A DNA stretch of 5,783 bases from Oscillospiraceae bacterium (GCA_900752625.1 CAADWC010000093.1:1-5783); one strand, 5' to 3'. Shown: positions 1-5,433, counted from the first letter of the stretch. Translations and numbers: made by a program. Notes: generated by a model from the letters alone, not told the origin.

Positions 1-1
1 A

Positions 2-313
2 ATAAGCCGTATAATTGCAGCTCAATGCTCTGACAAGGATTCTATCGTAAGGTTCGGCGGTGACGAGTTTCTGGTATATCTTGCCGATATCCCATCGGAA
101 AAATACGCCGTAGACTGGGCAAACTCCGTTTTGAAAGAAATTAAATCAATAAACGGCAACAGCAGCGGAGAAATCTCCGTAAGCATCGGAATAGCCTTTT
201 CTTCGCCGCCTCACGACCGCTTTGATGAAGCATACCGCAATGCCGATAAGGCTCTTTATAAAGTAAAGAAAAGGCGCAGAAAAGGCAGCGCATACGTTTA
301 CAAAGAAAAATGA
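2..313 (+). CDS. Diguanylate cyclase (GGDEF domain), C-terminal part, 5' end outside window
   Basis: The open frame enters from the window edge and gives 103 residues before the TGA at 311-313. Visible residues 17-23 read RFGGDEF, the active-site loop of diguanylate cyclases, which join two GTP into cyclic di-GMP. The later SVSIGIAFS strand and the ADKALYKVKK helix are the usual end of a GGDEF domain, so the protein ends with this domain plus a short basic tail. The signature loop is intact, which supports activity. The product-inhibition I-site (RxxD, five residues before GGDEF) is not conserved: the place of its arginine is taken by serine (SDKD at 10-13). The sensory or membrane part that would tell the input signal lies upstream and is not visible. 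A TTG at 131 could be read as a start, but it lies inside the domain and is not credible. It converges with glgP. Confidence 0.92.
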   Translation: MSRIIAAQCSDKDSIVRFGGDEFLVYLADIPSEKYAVDWANSVLKEIKSINGNSSGEISVSIGIAFSSPPHDRFDEAYRNADKALYKVKKRRRKGSAYVYKEK

Positions 314-334
314 AACATATTCATACTGTCTGAC

Positions 335-365
335 AACAGCTTGCGCCTGTTTCCCGGTAGCTGTT
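335..365 (+). other. Weak hairpin downstream of the GGDEF gene
   Basis: AACAGCT at 335-341 is matched by AGCTGTT at 359-365, a 7-bp stem with a 17-nt loop, 21 bases after the stop codon. No T-run follows, so it is not a typical intrinsic terminator. It might protect the 3' end of the transcript or help a Rho-type stop. The structure could also be chance. Confidence 0.25.
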
Positions 366-456
366 CTGACGTACATAACTCTGCAATATATCTTTTTCCG
401 TGCATCTGAGCCGTACAGGTCCTTATTAAATCTTCGCAGTTATCAAATTACAACAA

Positions 457-539
457 CAGCGGGCGACCACAGTTCGCCCCTACGTATTAAACAGCGTTTT
501 CATGCGCTTATCGTAGGGGCGGTCTATGATCGCCCGCTG
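457..539. repeat. 83-bp nested palindromic intergenic element
   Basis: Two 28-base arms (457-484 and 512-539) are inverted copies agreeing at 24 of 28 positions, separated by 27 bases. The shared arm begins CAGCGGGCGA and ends CGCCCCTACG. Each arm is also a small hairpin by itself: GGGCGA (461-466) with TCGCCC (474-479), and GGGCG (517-521) with CGCCC (531-535). The spacer holds a further AGCG/CGCT hairpin (493-496, 505-508). The block is clearly richer in G+C than its surroundings. It lies between convergent genes, so transcripts from either side would fold it. Read from the glgP side, two of the four mismatches become G-U pairs. This design is typical of dispersed REP- or MITE-like repeats in clostridial genomes. 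No second copy is present in this window, so dispersal is an inference. Confidence 0.8.
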
Positions 540-547
540 ATTATTAT

Positions 548-576
548 CAGATATTATCTGCACGCAGCAGTCAGAT
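548..576 (-). other. Small overlapping dyads just after the glgP stop codon
   Basis: CAGATA (548-553) and TATCTG (555-560) form a perfect dyad around one base. As alternatives, ATCTG (556-560) can pair with CAGAT (572-576), and CTGC (558-561) with GCAG (564-567). These lie within 35 bases of the glgP stop. None is followed on the minus strand by a T-run, so no standard terminator can be called. With the larger palindrome beyond, they could form a compound 3' end for the glgP transcript. Confidence 0.3.
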
Positions 577-581
577 TAGTT

Positions 582-2999
582 TTATTTTTTAAGTCCCCAG
601 ATATCGCGGGCATAATCCTCAACTGAACGGTCAGCCGAGAAAATACCGGCGTTTGCAATGTTAGCAAGAGACATTTTCTGCCATTTCGTTTTGTCATTAT
701 AGCATTCTGAAGCATACTTCTGAGCCTGCTGATAGGAATCAAAATCCGCAAGAGCCATATAGGTATCGGCGTTTTTGAGAGAGCCGGCAATCTCACCGAA
801 CTGCTCACCGTTAATTCCGCTCTGAAGCCTGTCTACAGCTTCCCTTACCACGGCATTTGAATTGTAAATATCCATTGGATGATATCCGGGTTTTCTGGCG
901 TTTACTTCGTCAACGGTCATACCGAATATAATAATATTGTCGTCGCCGACCTGCTCATGGATCTCAACGTTGGCTCCGTCCATTGTTCCAAGAGTCACCG
1001 CTCCGTTTATCATAAGTTTCATATTACCAGTACCGGAAGCTTCCGTTCCCGCCAGCGAGATCTGCTCGGAGATATCTGCGGCAGGCATAAGGATCTCTGA
1101 AAGAGTTACGCAGTAATCCTCAAGGAAAATCACATTGAGTTTTTCATTAAGCTTTTTGTCCTTTTTAAGCTCCTGAGAAATATTCCAGATAAGCTTGATG
1201 ATCTGCTTTGCCATATAATAGCCCGGAGCAGCCTTTGCCGCAAATATATAAGTCTTTGGAGTATAGTCGGCATCCGGATTAGCCTTGAGGTAATTGTACT
1301 CGGCAATAATATTCAGCGCGTTAAGCTGCTGACGCTTGTACTCGTGCAGACGCTTTACCTGTACGTCGAAAATCGAACTTGTATTAAGCACTACTCCGTA
1401 CTCGTTTTTAACGTATTTTGCAAACCTGTTCTTATTGTCAAGCTTGATAGCGGCAAGTCGTTCGAGAACCTCCTTGTCGTCCTTATAGCTGTTAAGCTTT
1501 GCAAGCTGTGAAGCGTCCTTAAGAAAGCCGCTTCCGATTTTCTCTTTAAGAAGCGAAGTAAGACCTTCGTTAGATTGATAAAGCCATCTTCTGTAGGCTA
1601 TTCCGTTGGTGACGTTTGTAAATTTTTCAGGAGTATTCTCGTACTCGTCCTTAAAAGTTTCTTTCTTGATAATTTCAGAGTGGATCTTAGCAACTCCGTT
1701 TACATGATGACAAGCGTGGACGCAAAGCGTAGCCATTTTAACCTTATTGTTCTCAACAATCGACATTCTCGACACTTTTGCCTCGTCGCCGTATTTCTCC
1801 CAGAGCTGACGGCAGTATCTCTCATTGATTTCTATAATAATAGCAAAAATTCTCGGAGTTACGCTCTTAAGCAGATTGCAGTCCCACTTTTCAAGAGCTT
1901 CAGGCATAACAGTGTGATTGGTGTAAGCAAAAGTATTCTGAACGATATACCACGCCTTATCCCATGAATATCCGCAGTCGTCAAGCAGAACCCTCATAAG
2001 CTCCGGTATCGCAAGAGTAGGATGAGTATCGTTTATATGGATAGCAACCTTTTCATGGAGGTTGTCAAGAGTACCGTAAACGCCCATATGCTGGTTAACA
2101 ATATCGCCTATGGATGCGGCGCACAGGAAATATTGCTGCCTTAAACGCAGGGATTTGCCCTCGGCATGGTTATCGTTAGGATAAAGCACCTTGGTTATTG
2201 CCTGCGACATAATATTAAGACCCAGAGCCTTTGAATAATCGCCCTTATTGAACATTGTCATATCAAAGGACGGAACCTCAGCCTTCCAGAGTCTGAGCTT
2301 TGAAACAGCCTCGCTTCCGTAGCCGGAAACGAACAGATCATAAGGAACCGCCATAACCGAAGTATAATTCTCATGAGTTACGCAATGATACTGATTATCC
2401 CAGTATTCCTTTAAATCTCCGTCAAAACGCACCTCGATAGCCTTGCTTGGCACAGGAACAAGCCATGCCGAACCGCCCGGCAGCCAGTTATCGGGAAGCT
2501 CAGTCTGCCAGCCCTCGTCAAGCTTCTGCTTAAAAATTCCGTACTCGTAACATATTGAATATCCGGTAGCATGATATCCGTCTGCGGCGAGAGCGTCAAG
2601 ATAGCAGGCGGCAAGACGTCCGAGACCGCCGTTTCCAAGGCCGGCATCAGGCTCGCACTCGTATATACCGTTAATTGAAATGCCGAAATCTTTCAGCATT
2701 TCCGTGGTTTCATTTATCATTTCCAGATTGTAAAGGCTCGTTTTCAAAGAACGCCCCATAAGGAATTCCATTGAAAGATAATAAACCTTTTTATTTCCTG
2801 CAGAATGGGTCTTAACCGTAAAATGGCGGCGCTTTGCCTTAAGAATACCTACCACAATCTTGGTCAGCGCTTCATAAACCTGCTGATCAGAAGCGTCGTC
2901 CGGAGTAGTTTGGAAATCATTGTGCAGAATATCGACAAACTGCTTTTTAAGCTCATCCTTTGAGATAGTTTTGCTTTCCGCCGTGCTTGATTTTGCCAT
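582..2999 (-). CDS. glgP: Glycogen/starch/maltodextrin phosphorylase (GT35)
   Basis: This enzyme removes terminal alpha-1,4-linked glucose from glycogen or maltodextrins with phosphate, giving glucose-1-phosphate in the cytoplasm. The 805 residues match the usual family length. Signatures in order are SMEFLMGRSL (76-85), GNGGLGRLAACYLDALA (122-138), HINDTHP (321-327), NVTNGIAYRRW (462-472), VKRLHEYKR (548-556) and the pyridoxal-phosphate site EASGTGNMK, whose lysine is residue 661. All are intact and the frame is unbroken, so the gene should be functional. The start is fixed by a GGAGGT ribosome site 8 bases upstream. The N-terminus is short, without the phosphorylation-controlled extension of animal enzymes, as usual in bacteria. 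It appears to be transcribed alone: no other glycogen gene adjoins, and it has its own strong promoter with a cre-like site. Whether glycogen or imported maltodextrin is the main substrate (glgP versus malP) cannot be told from sequence. Confidence 0.98.
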   Translation of the reverse strand: MAKSSTAESKTISKDELKKQFVDILHNDFQTTPDDASDQQVYEALTKIVVGILKAKRRHFTVKTHSAGNKKVYYLSMEFLMGRSLKTSLYNLEMINETTEMLKDFGISINGIYECEPDAGLGNGGLGRLAACYLDALAADGYHATGYSICYEYGIFKQKLDEGWQTELPDNWLPGGSAWLVPVPSKAIEVRFDGDLKEYWDNQYHCVTHENYTSVMAVPYDLFVSGYGSEAVSKLRLWKAEVPSFDMTMFNKGDYSKALGLNIMSQAITKVLYPNDNHAEGKSLRLRQQYFLCAASIGDIVNQHMGVYGTLDNLHEKVAIHINDTHPTLAIPELMRVLLDDCGYSWDKAWYIVQNTFAYTNHTVMPEALEKWDCNLLKSVTPRIFAIIIEINERYCRQLWEKYGDEAKVSRMSIVENNKVKMATLCVHACHHVNGVAKIHSEIIKKETFKDEYENTPEKFTNVTNGIAYRRWLYQSNEGLTSLLKEKIGSGFLKDASQLAKLNSYKDDKEVLERLAAIKLDNKNRFAKYVKNEYGVVLNTSSIFDVQVKRLHEYKRQQLNALNIIAEYNYLKANPDADYTPKTYIFAAKAAPGYYMAKQIIKLIWNISQELKKDKKLNEKLNVIFLEDYCVTLSEILMPAADISEQISLAGTEASGTGNMKLMINGAVTLGTMDGANVEIHEQVGDDNIIIFGMTVDEVNARKPGYHPMDIYNSNAVVREAVDRLQSGINGEQFGEIAGSLKNADTYMALADFDSYQQAQKYASECYNDKTKWQKMSLANIANAGIFSADRSVEDYARDIWGLKK

Positions 3000-3007
3000 A
3001 TTATTTT

Positions 3008-3013
3008 ACCTCC
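3008..3013 (-). promoter_or_regulatory. glgP ribosome binding site
   Basis: The minus strand reads GGAGGT, a full anti-16S match, 8 bases before the ATG at 2999-2997. A run of seven T (minus strand) precedes it. This decides the start codon. Confidence 0.9.
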
Positions 3014-3026
3014 AAAAAAAGTATGC

Positions 3027-3047
3027 GCCTATGCATTGCATTTAGGC
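3027..3047 (-). other. Short hairpin upstream of the glgP ribosome site
   Basis: GCCTA (3027-3031) and TAGGC (3043-3047) form a 5-bp stem around an 11-base loop holding a repeated ATGCA. It lies 13 bases from the Shine-Dalgarno sequence in the leader RNA. It is too short to claim a regulatory role, and no known riboswitch class is recognised. Confidence 0.25.
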
Positions 3048-3132
3048 AACTCAAAGGCTGTGAATCAAATTAATTATACAATAATTATTGCAGATTTTCA
3101 TCAACCCGCTGTGAATACATAAAATTATTATA

Positions 3133-3146
3133 CTTAAACGTTTTCA
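3133..3146 (-). promoter_or_regulatory. Putative cre / LacI-family operator in glgP leader
   Basis: The minus strand reads TGAAAACGTTTAAG, agreeing with the catabolite-response consensus TGWAARCGYTWNCW at 12 of 14 positions. It has the central CG flanked by AAA and TTT that LacI/GalR-family proteins favour (8-bp perfect palindrome AAACGTTT). It would lie about 21 to 34 bases after the predicted transcription start, a position where CcpA or a maltose-type regulator can block transcription. Carbon control of a phosphorylase gene is biologically sensible. The assignment rests on the motif and its location alone. Confidence 0.55.
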
Positions 3147-3172
3147 AATCTTTTATTATGTTTATATATACT

Positions 3173-3201
3173 ATTATATGGTGTTTTTATACAAATGTCA
3201 A
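3173..3201 (-). promoter_or_regulatory. glgP promoter, perfect sigma-A consensus
   Basis: The minus strand has TTGACA at 3201-3196 and TATAAT at 3178-3173, separated by exactly 17 bases. Both hexamers match consensus at every position. The predicted start of transcription is near 3166, leaving a leader of about 167 bases before the glgP ATG. A promoter this strong normally needs a repressor, consistent with the operator-like site just downstream. Confidence 0.85.
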
Positions 3202-3334
3202 GTAAAGAAATTGTATAGTATGCCTAATTCGTAAAATTACACATCGTACAATTAATTAAGCAAAACTTTTTTAACAATTATCACAATATAATTATAACTT
3301 ATGTCCCCTATTAAAATAAATACCGCTTATAACG

Positions 3335-4075
3335 CTATACATCAGACTGCCGAAAGCTTACGTTTATCCCTGCTTTTGCCGCCTGACTGTGCTGAAGCTT
3401 TCTGGGAATATTATAAAGCCGGTTGTCCTTGATGAATTTTGCTCCCGTCTGCTTGAAATAAAAAGATACGCCTGCAAAAACGCACTGACTTCTGAGCGAC
3501 AGTATCCATTCATAGCGGCAGGGCCTTGCATAATATCCTGATTCTCCGCCGGCTATAACCTCCGATATACTGCGGTCCAGGTAAGCGGAAAGGTCTATTC
3601 TCTCAAGCAGCGGCTCGCATACTATCGACTTCTTTTTTATAGGCGCTGCAAGAAAAATCGGCAGCCTGAAATCGGCCCTGTCCTGATTTTCGCAGGTACA
3701 GCAGATATGTACGTTATCGTAGCCGTCGCCCCAGTCATCCGGAATGCATTCATAAAAGCGATGTATCCTTTTGGTTATAAAAAGGAAATCAAGATCGCTG
3801 CGCTGTTTTATCATTCTCCAGCATTCATCTCTCCATCCGTCGGCGTCCTCAAGAAAAAAATCGCTGGAAAAGCAGAGATAAACTATTCCGTCTCCCTCAC
3901 GGCACAACTTATACTCTCCTCTGCGGTTTTTCTCAATGGGAAGATAAAAGGTCTTGTTTTTTACGACCTGCGAGCTGTCCCTTTCATATCTTGCGTCCTG
4001 ACGATATACGTAGCAGTTCTGACAGCCGGGACTGATTTTATGGCAGCCGTGCCACGGATTCCAGGTAACGTTCAT
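3335..4075 (-). CDS. DUF5131 (phage Gp37/Gp68-type) three-cysteine protein
   Basis: The 246-residue protein matches the DUF5131 family (Pfam PF07505, once named phage Gp37/Gp68) by several signatures. These are WNPWHGC at 5-11, the cluster C11-x6-C18-x2-C21-Y, DFLFITKR (96-103), CEPLLERIDL (153-162), AGGESG (175-180) and YFKQTGAKF (206-214). Length is normal and the frame intact. The family's function is not established. The N-terminal cysteine trio resembles an iron-sulfur site, and a remote link to radical-SAM enzymes is my inference; the spacing is not the canonical Cx3Cx2C. There is no signal peptide or membrane segment, so it should be cytoplasmic. The start is supported by GAGG 10 bases upstream and by a promoter. 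Members are often found beside a partner called TcmP; none is visible here. It diverges from the lysozyme gene. Confidence 0.88.
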   Translation of the reverse strand: MNVTWNPWHGCHKISPGCQNCYVYRQDARYERDSSQVVKNKTFYLPIEKNRRGEYKLCREGDGIVYLCFSSDFFLEDADGWRDECWRMIKQRSDLDFLFITKRIHRFYECIPDDWGDGYDNVHICCTCENQDRADFRLPIFLAAPIKKKSIVCEPLLERIDLSAYLDRSISEVIAGGESGYYARPCRYEWILSLRSQCVFAGVSFYFKQTGAKFIKDNRLYNIPRKLQHSQAAKAGINVSFRQSDV

Positions 4076-4085
4076 AATAAATTCG

Positions 4086-4090
4086 CCTCA
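4086..4090 (-). promoter_or_regulatory. Ribosome binding site of the DUF5131 gene
   Basis: The minus strand reads TGAGG, ending 10 bases before the ATG at 4075-4073. This is a moderate Shine-Dalgarno match at slightly long spacing. The ATG fits because the conserved WNPWHGC motif begins only four residues later. Confidence 0.6.
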
Positions 4091-4109
4091 CAGCCTTAAC
4101 TATAAACTT

Positions 4110-4138
4110 ATTATATCACATTTTTCTCAAAACGTCAA
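4110..4138 (-). promoter_or_regulatory. Promoter of the DUF5131 gene, extended -10
   Basis: The minus strand has TTGACG at 4138-4133 (5 of 6), a 17-base spacer, and TATAAT at 4115-4110, preceded by TGA to make an extended -10. Transcription should start near 4103, giving a short leader of about 28 bases. No operator-like dyad overlaps it. Confidence 0.75.
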
Positions 4139-4193
4139 GAACAAATATTCGAGCAAGTTTATCTTCAATATAAATTAATAGAAATCAAATGCT

Positions 4194-4222
4194 TTCAGAC
4201 TGCACGCATATTTACATATAAA
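4194..4222 (+). promoter_or_regulatory. Weak candidate promoter for the GH25 gene
   Basis: TTCAGA (4194-4199) and TATAAA (4217-4222) are 17 bases apart, together matching consensus at 9 of 12 positions. A second TATAAA lies at 4224-4229. This is the best plus-strand candidate I found in the divergent spacer, but in such AT-rich DNA it could be chance. Promoter strength looks much lower than for the opposite gene. Confidence 0.3.
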
Positions 4223-4271
4223 ATATAAATCTACCGCATGAACAAGCACCCTTATAAGTGCATATTATGAC

Positions 4272-4280
4272 GAGGGGGGG
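4272..4280 (+). promoter_or_regulatory. G-tract ribosome binding site fixing a TTG start
   Basis: GAGGGGGGG ends 6 bases before the TTG at 4287-4289. It supplies GAGG and GGGG pairing to 16S rRNA and makes TTG the best start. There is no in-frame ATG between it and the first conserved residues. The seven consecutive G (4274-4280) are unusual, since most sites in such genomes read GGAGG. Confidence 0.8.
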
Positions 4281-4286
4281 ATTGAT

Positions 4287-5093
4287 TTGGCACAACTGAC
4301 GGCTGAAACAGAAAGACGGCTTATACACGCCTTTGCAAAAGGTTCTATGATTTCTAATATTGAAGCGTCAACAGGACTTTCGAGAGACTTTCTCGAAGAG
4401 TTTTCACGAACTCATGCTGACGAAATATGCAAAAAGCGCAGCGAGATAAAGGAGGACTTCAACTCGGGACGTGAAGAAGGAAGATTCTACGGAATCGACG
4501 TATCCTCCTGGCAGGGAGTTATAGAATGGAACAGGGTAAAAAGCAGCCGGAACGGACAGTTTGCAATGCTAAGAGCGGCTTACGGTCTGGAACGTGACGA
4601 AAGGTTTGAGGAAAATTACAGCGAGGCTGTAAAAGCCGAAATACCCGTAGGAGCATATCTTTACTCGCTTGCTCTTAACGAAGAAGAGGCAATAAAAGAA
4701 GCTGACTTCATGCTGGAGCTTATCAAAGGAAAGGAGCTCAAATATCCCATCGCACTGGATATAGAGGAGCGCTCTCAGGTACAACTGGGCAAACAAAAAG
4801 TATCGGCAATAATCGAGGCTTTTTGCTCTCGCATCCAGAATGAGGGGTATTATGTTATGGTCTATTCCTATGAAAGCTTCCTGACTACCCTGCTTGACGA
4901 AAGCGTACTGAAAAAATATGATGTCTGGGCGGCGGACATCGGTGCAACACCCGATATAAGCTATGGTATCCATCAGTACTCCTTCAAAGGACAGGTTGAG
5001 GGAATAAAAGGCGACTGCGACCTTGATATTTCGCTCAAAAATTATCCCGAAATTATTGAAGAAATGAAATCAGCAAGCACAGATCAACGTTGA
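4287..5093 (+). CDS. GH25 lysozyme with N-terminal helix-turn-helix-like segment
   Basis: Residues about 67-265 of this 268-residue protein form a glycoside hydrolase family 25 domain, which cuts the beta-1,4 link between N-acetylmuramic acid and N-acetylglucosamine in peptidoglycan. Signatures are YGIDVSSWQGVIEW (68-81, conserved Asp71), the catalytic pair D158 and E160 in PIALDIEE, VMVYSYESF (190-198), YDVWAADIG (211-219) and QYSFKGQVEGIKGDCDLDIS near the end. The usual WQYS tryptophan is histidine (HQYS). No signal peptide or membrane segment is present. Residues about 6-58 look helical, and KGSMISNIEASTGLSRDFLEEF (18-39) has the spacing of a helix-turn-helix; that reading is inferred. No cell-wall-binding repeat is seen. 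Secretion would need a holin, lysis or another route, as for phage endolysins. The start is TTG, set by the strong ribosome site. A hairpin follows the stop. It may be a phage-derived lysin or a remodelling enzyme. Confidence 0.9.
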   Translation: MAQLTAETERRLIHAFAKGSMISNIEASTGLSRDFLEEFSRTHADEICKKRSEIKEDFNSGREEGRFYGIDVSSWQGVIEWNRVKSSRNGQFAMLRAAYGLERDERFEENYSEAVKAEIPVGAYLYSLALNEEEAIKEADFMLELIKGKELKYPIALDIEERSQVQLGKQKVSAIIEAFCSRIQNEGYYVMVYSYESFLTTLLDESVLKKYDVWAADIGATPDISYGIHQYSFKGQVEGIKGDCDLDISLKNYPEIIEEMKSASTDQR

Positions 5094-5122
5094 TGACCAA
5101 GTTCTCATAGTTTTAGCTTTGC

Positions 5123-5156
5123 GTATGTTTCCTCTCTGCAAAAGGAGGAAGCATAC
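5123..5156 (+). terminator. Probable terminator hairpin after the GH25 gene
   Basis: GTATGTTTCCTC (5123-5134) pairs with GAGGAAGCATAC (5145-5156) to give a 12-bp stem with one internal G-U pair. A closing U-G pair at 5135/5144 extends it, around an 8-base loop rich in A. It starts 30 bases after the stop codon. The following bases, ACCTTACTTATTT, are T-rich but interrupted. The stem is convincing, while the tail is weaker than that of an ideal intrinsic terminator. Confidence 0.6.
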
Positions 5157-5238
5157 ACCTTACTTATTTACCGGCGACAAAATTATCTGTTAAGGCAATA
5201 CAGTTAATATCACAACGTCTAACAAGCCGCCCTGCCTG

Positions 5239-5267
5239 TTGAAATAATATGCCGTACGTGATATAAT
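5239..5267 (+). promoter_or_regulatory. Strong promoter upstream of birA
   Basis: TTGAAA (5239-5244), a 17-base spacer and TATAAT (5262-5267) match consensus at 11 of 12 positions. TGA just before the -10 makes it extended. Transcription should begin near 5274, leaving about 168 bases before the birA ATG, or driving a separate small RNA. The -10 shares the 10-mer GTGATATAAT with the DUF5131 promoter on the other strand. Confidence 0.75.
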
Positions 5268-5406
5268 TAAGGAAACGCCGTAAGATATCAAAAATATCAG
5301 GGCACAAAACCGCAGAAATACTTGTACGATTTAATGCTTTGCAAGACAGAGATTTTTGAGTTTCGTCATAAATCAACGGAAAGGTTTTGGTGTAGGCGCA
5401 GTATAT

Positions 5407-5428
5407 TTTGACAATACCCATTGTGAAA
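5407..5428. promoter_or_regulatory. 22-bp dyad directly before the birA ribosome site
   Basis: TTTGACAAT (5407-5415) and ATTGTGAAA (5420-5428) are inverted copies matching at 8 of 9 positions around the four bases ACCC. The dyad ends one base before GGAG. It could be a protein operator or an RNA hairpin that affects ribosome access. It does not match the BirA operator type (GTTAAC-like half-sites about 15 bases apart). The TTGACA within it has no -10 at the right distance. Confidence 0.45.
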
Positions 5429-5429
5429 C

Positions 5430-5433
5430 GGAG
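5430..5433 (+). promoter_or_regulatory. birA ribosome binding site
   Basis: GGAG lies 8 bases before the ATG at 5442-5444 and sets the start. Confidence 0.75.

Larger units (their letters stand above)
3000..3334. other. AT-rich intergenic region between the DUF5131 gene and glgP
   Basis: This 335-base stretch holds no credible gene on either strand. Its glgP-proximal half is the leader: it contains the ribosome site, the short hairpin, a 9-bp direct repeat GCTGTGAAT (3057-3065 and 3108-3116), a perfect 12-bp palindrome CAATAATTATTG (3079-3090), the operator-like site and the promoter. The half from 3202 to 3334, downstream of the DUF5131 stop, is very AT-rich. I found no GC hairpin followed by a T-run there, so where that transcript ends is unclear. 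Confidence 0.7.

Noticed and set aside
457..539. CRISPR repeat pair
   Set aside because: There are only two units, they are inverted rather than direct, and no spacers or cas genes are present.
1575..1967. 130-residue plus-strand open frame
   Set aside because: Antisense to conserved glgP coding sequence; a by-product of that gene's codon use.
3202..3334. Terminator for the DUF5131 transcript
   Set aside because: Only AT-rich, weak inverted patterns were found, with no GC stem followed by a T-run.
3707..4099. 130-residue plus-strand open frame
   Set aside because: It lies almost wholly antisense to the well-supported DUF5131 gene and has no family signature or convincing ribosome site.
4238..4270. 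Ten-codon leader peptide (MNKHPYKCIL) before the lysozyme gene
   Set aside because: No ribosome site precedes its ATG, the composition does not suggest attenuation, and ORFs this short arise readily by chance.
5408..5413. TTGACA as a -35 box for birA
   Set aside because: No -10 lies 16-18 bases downstream; that place is the ribosome site. The hexamer is better explained as part of the dyad, and a good promoter exists at 5239-5267.
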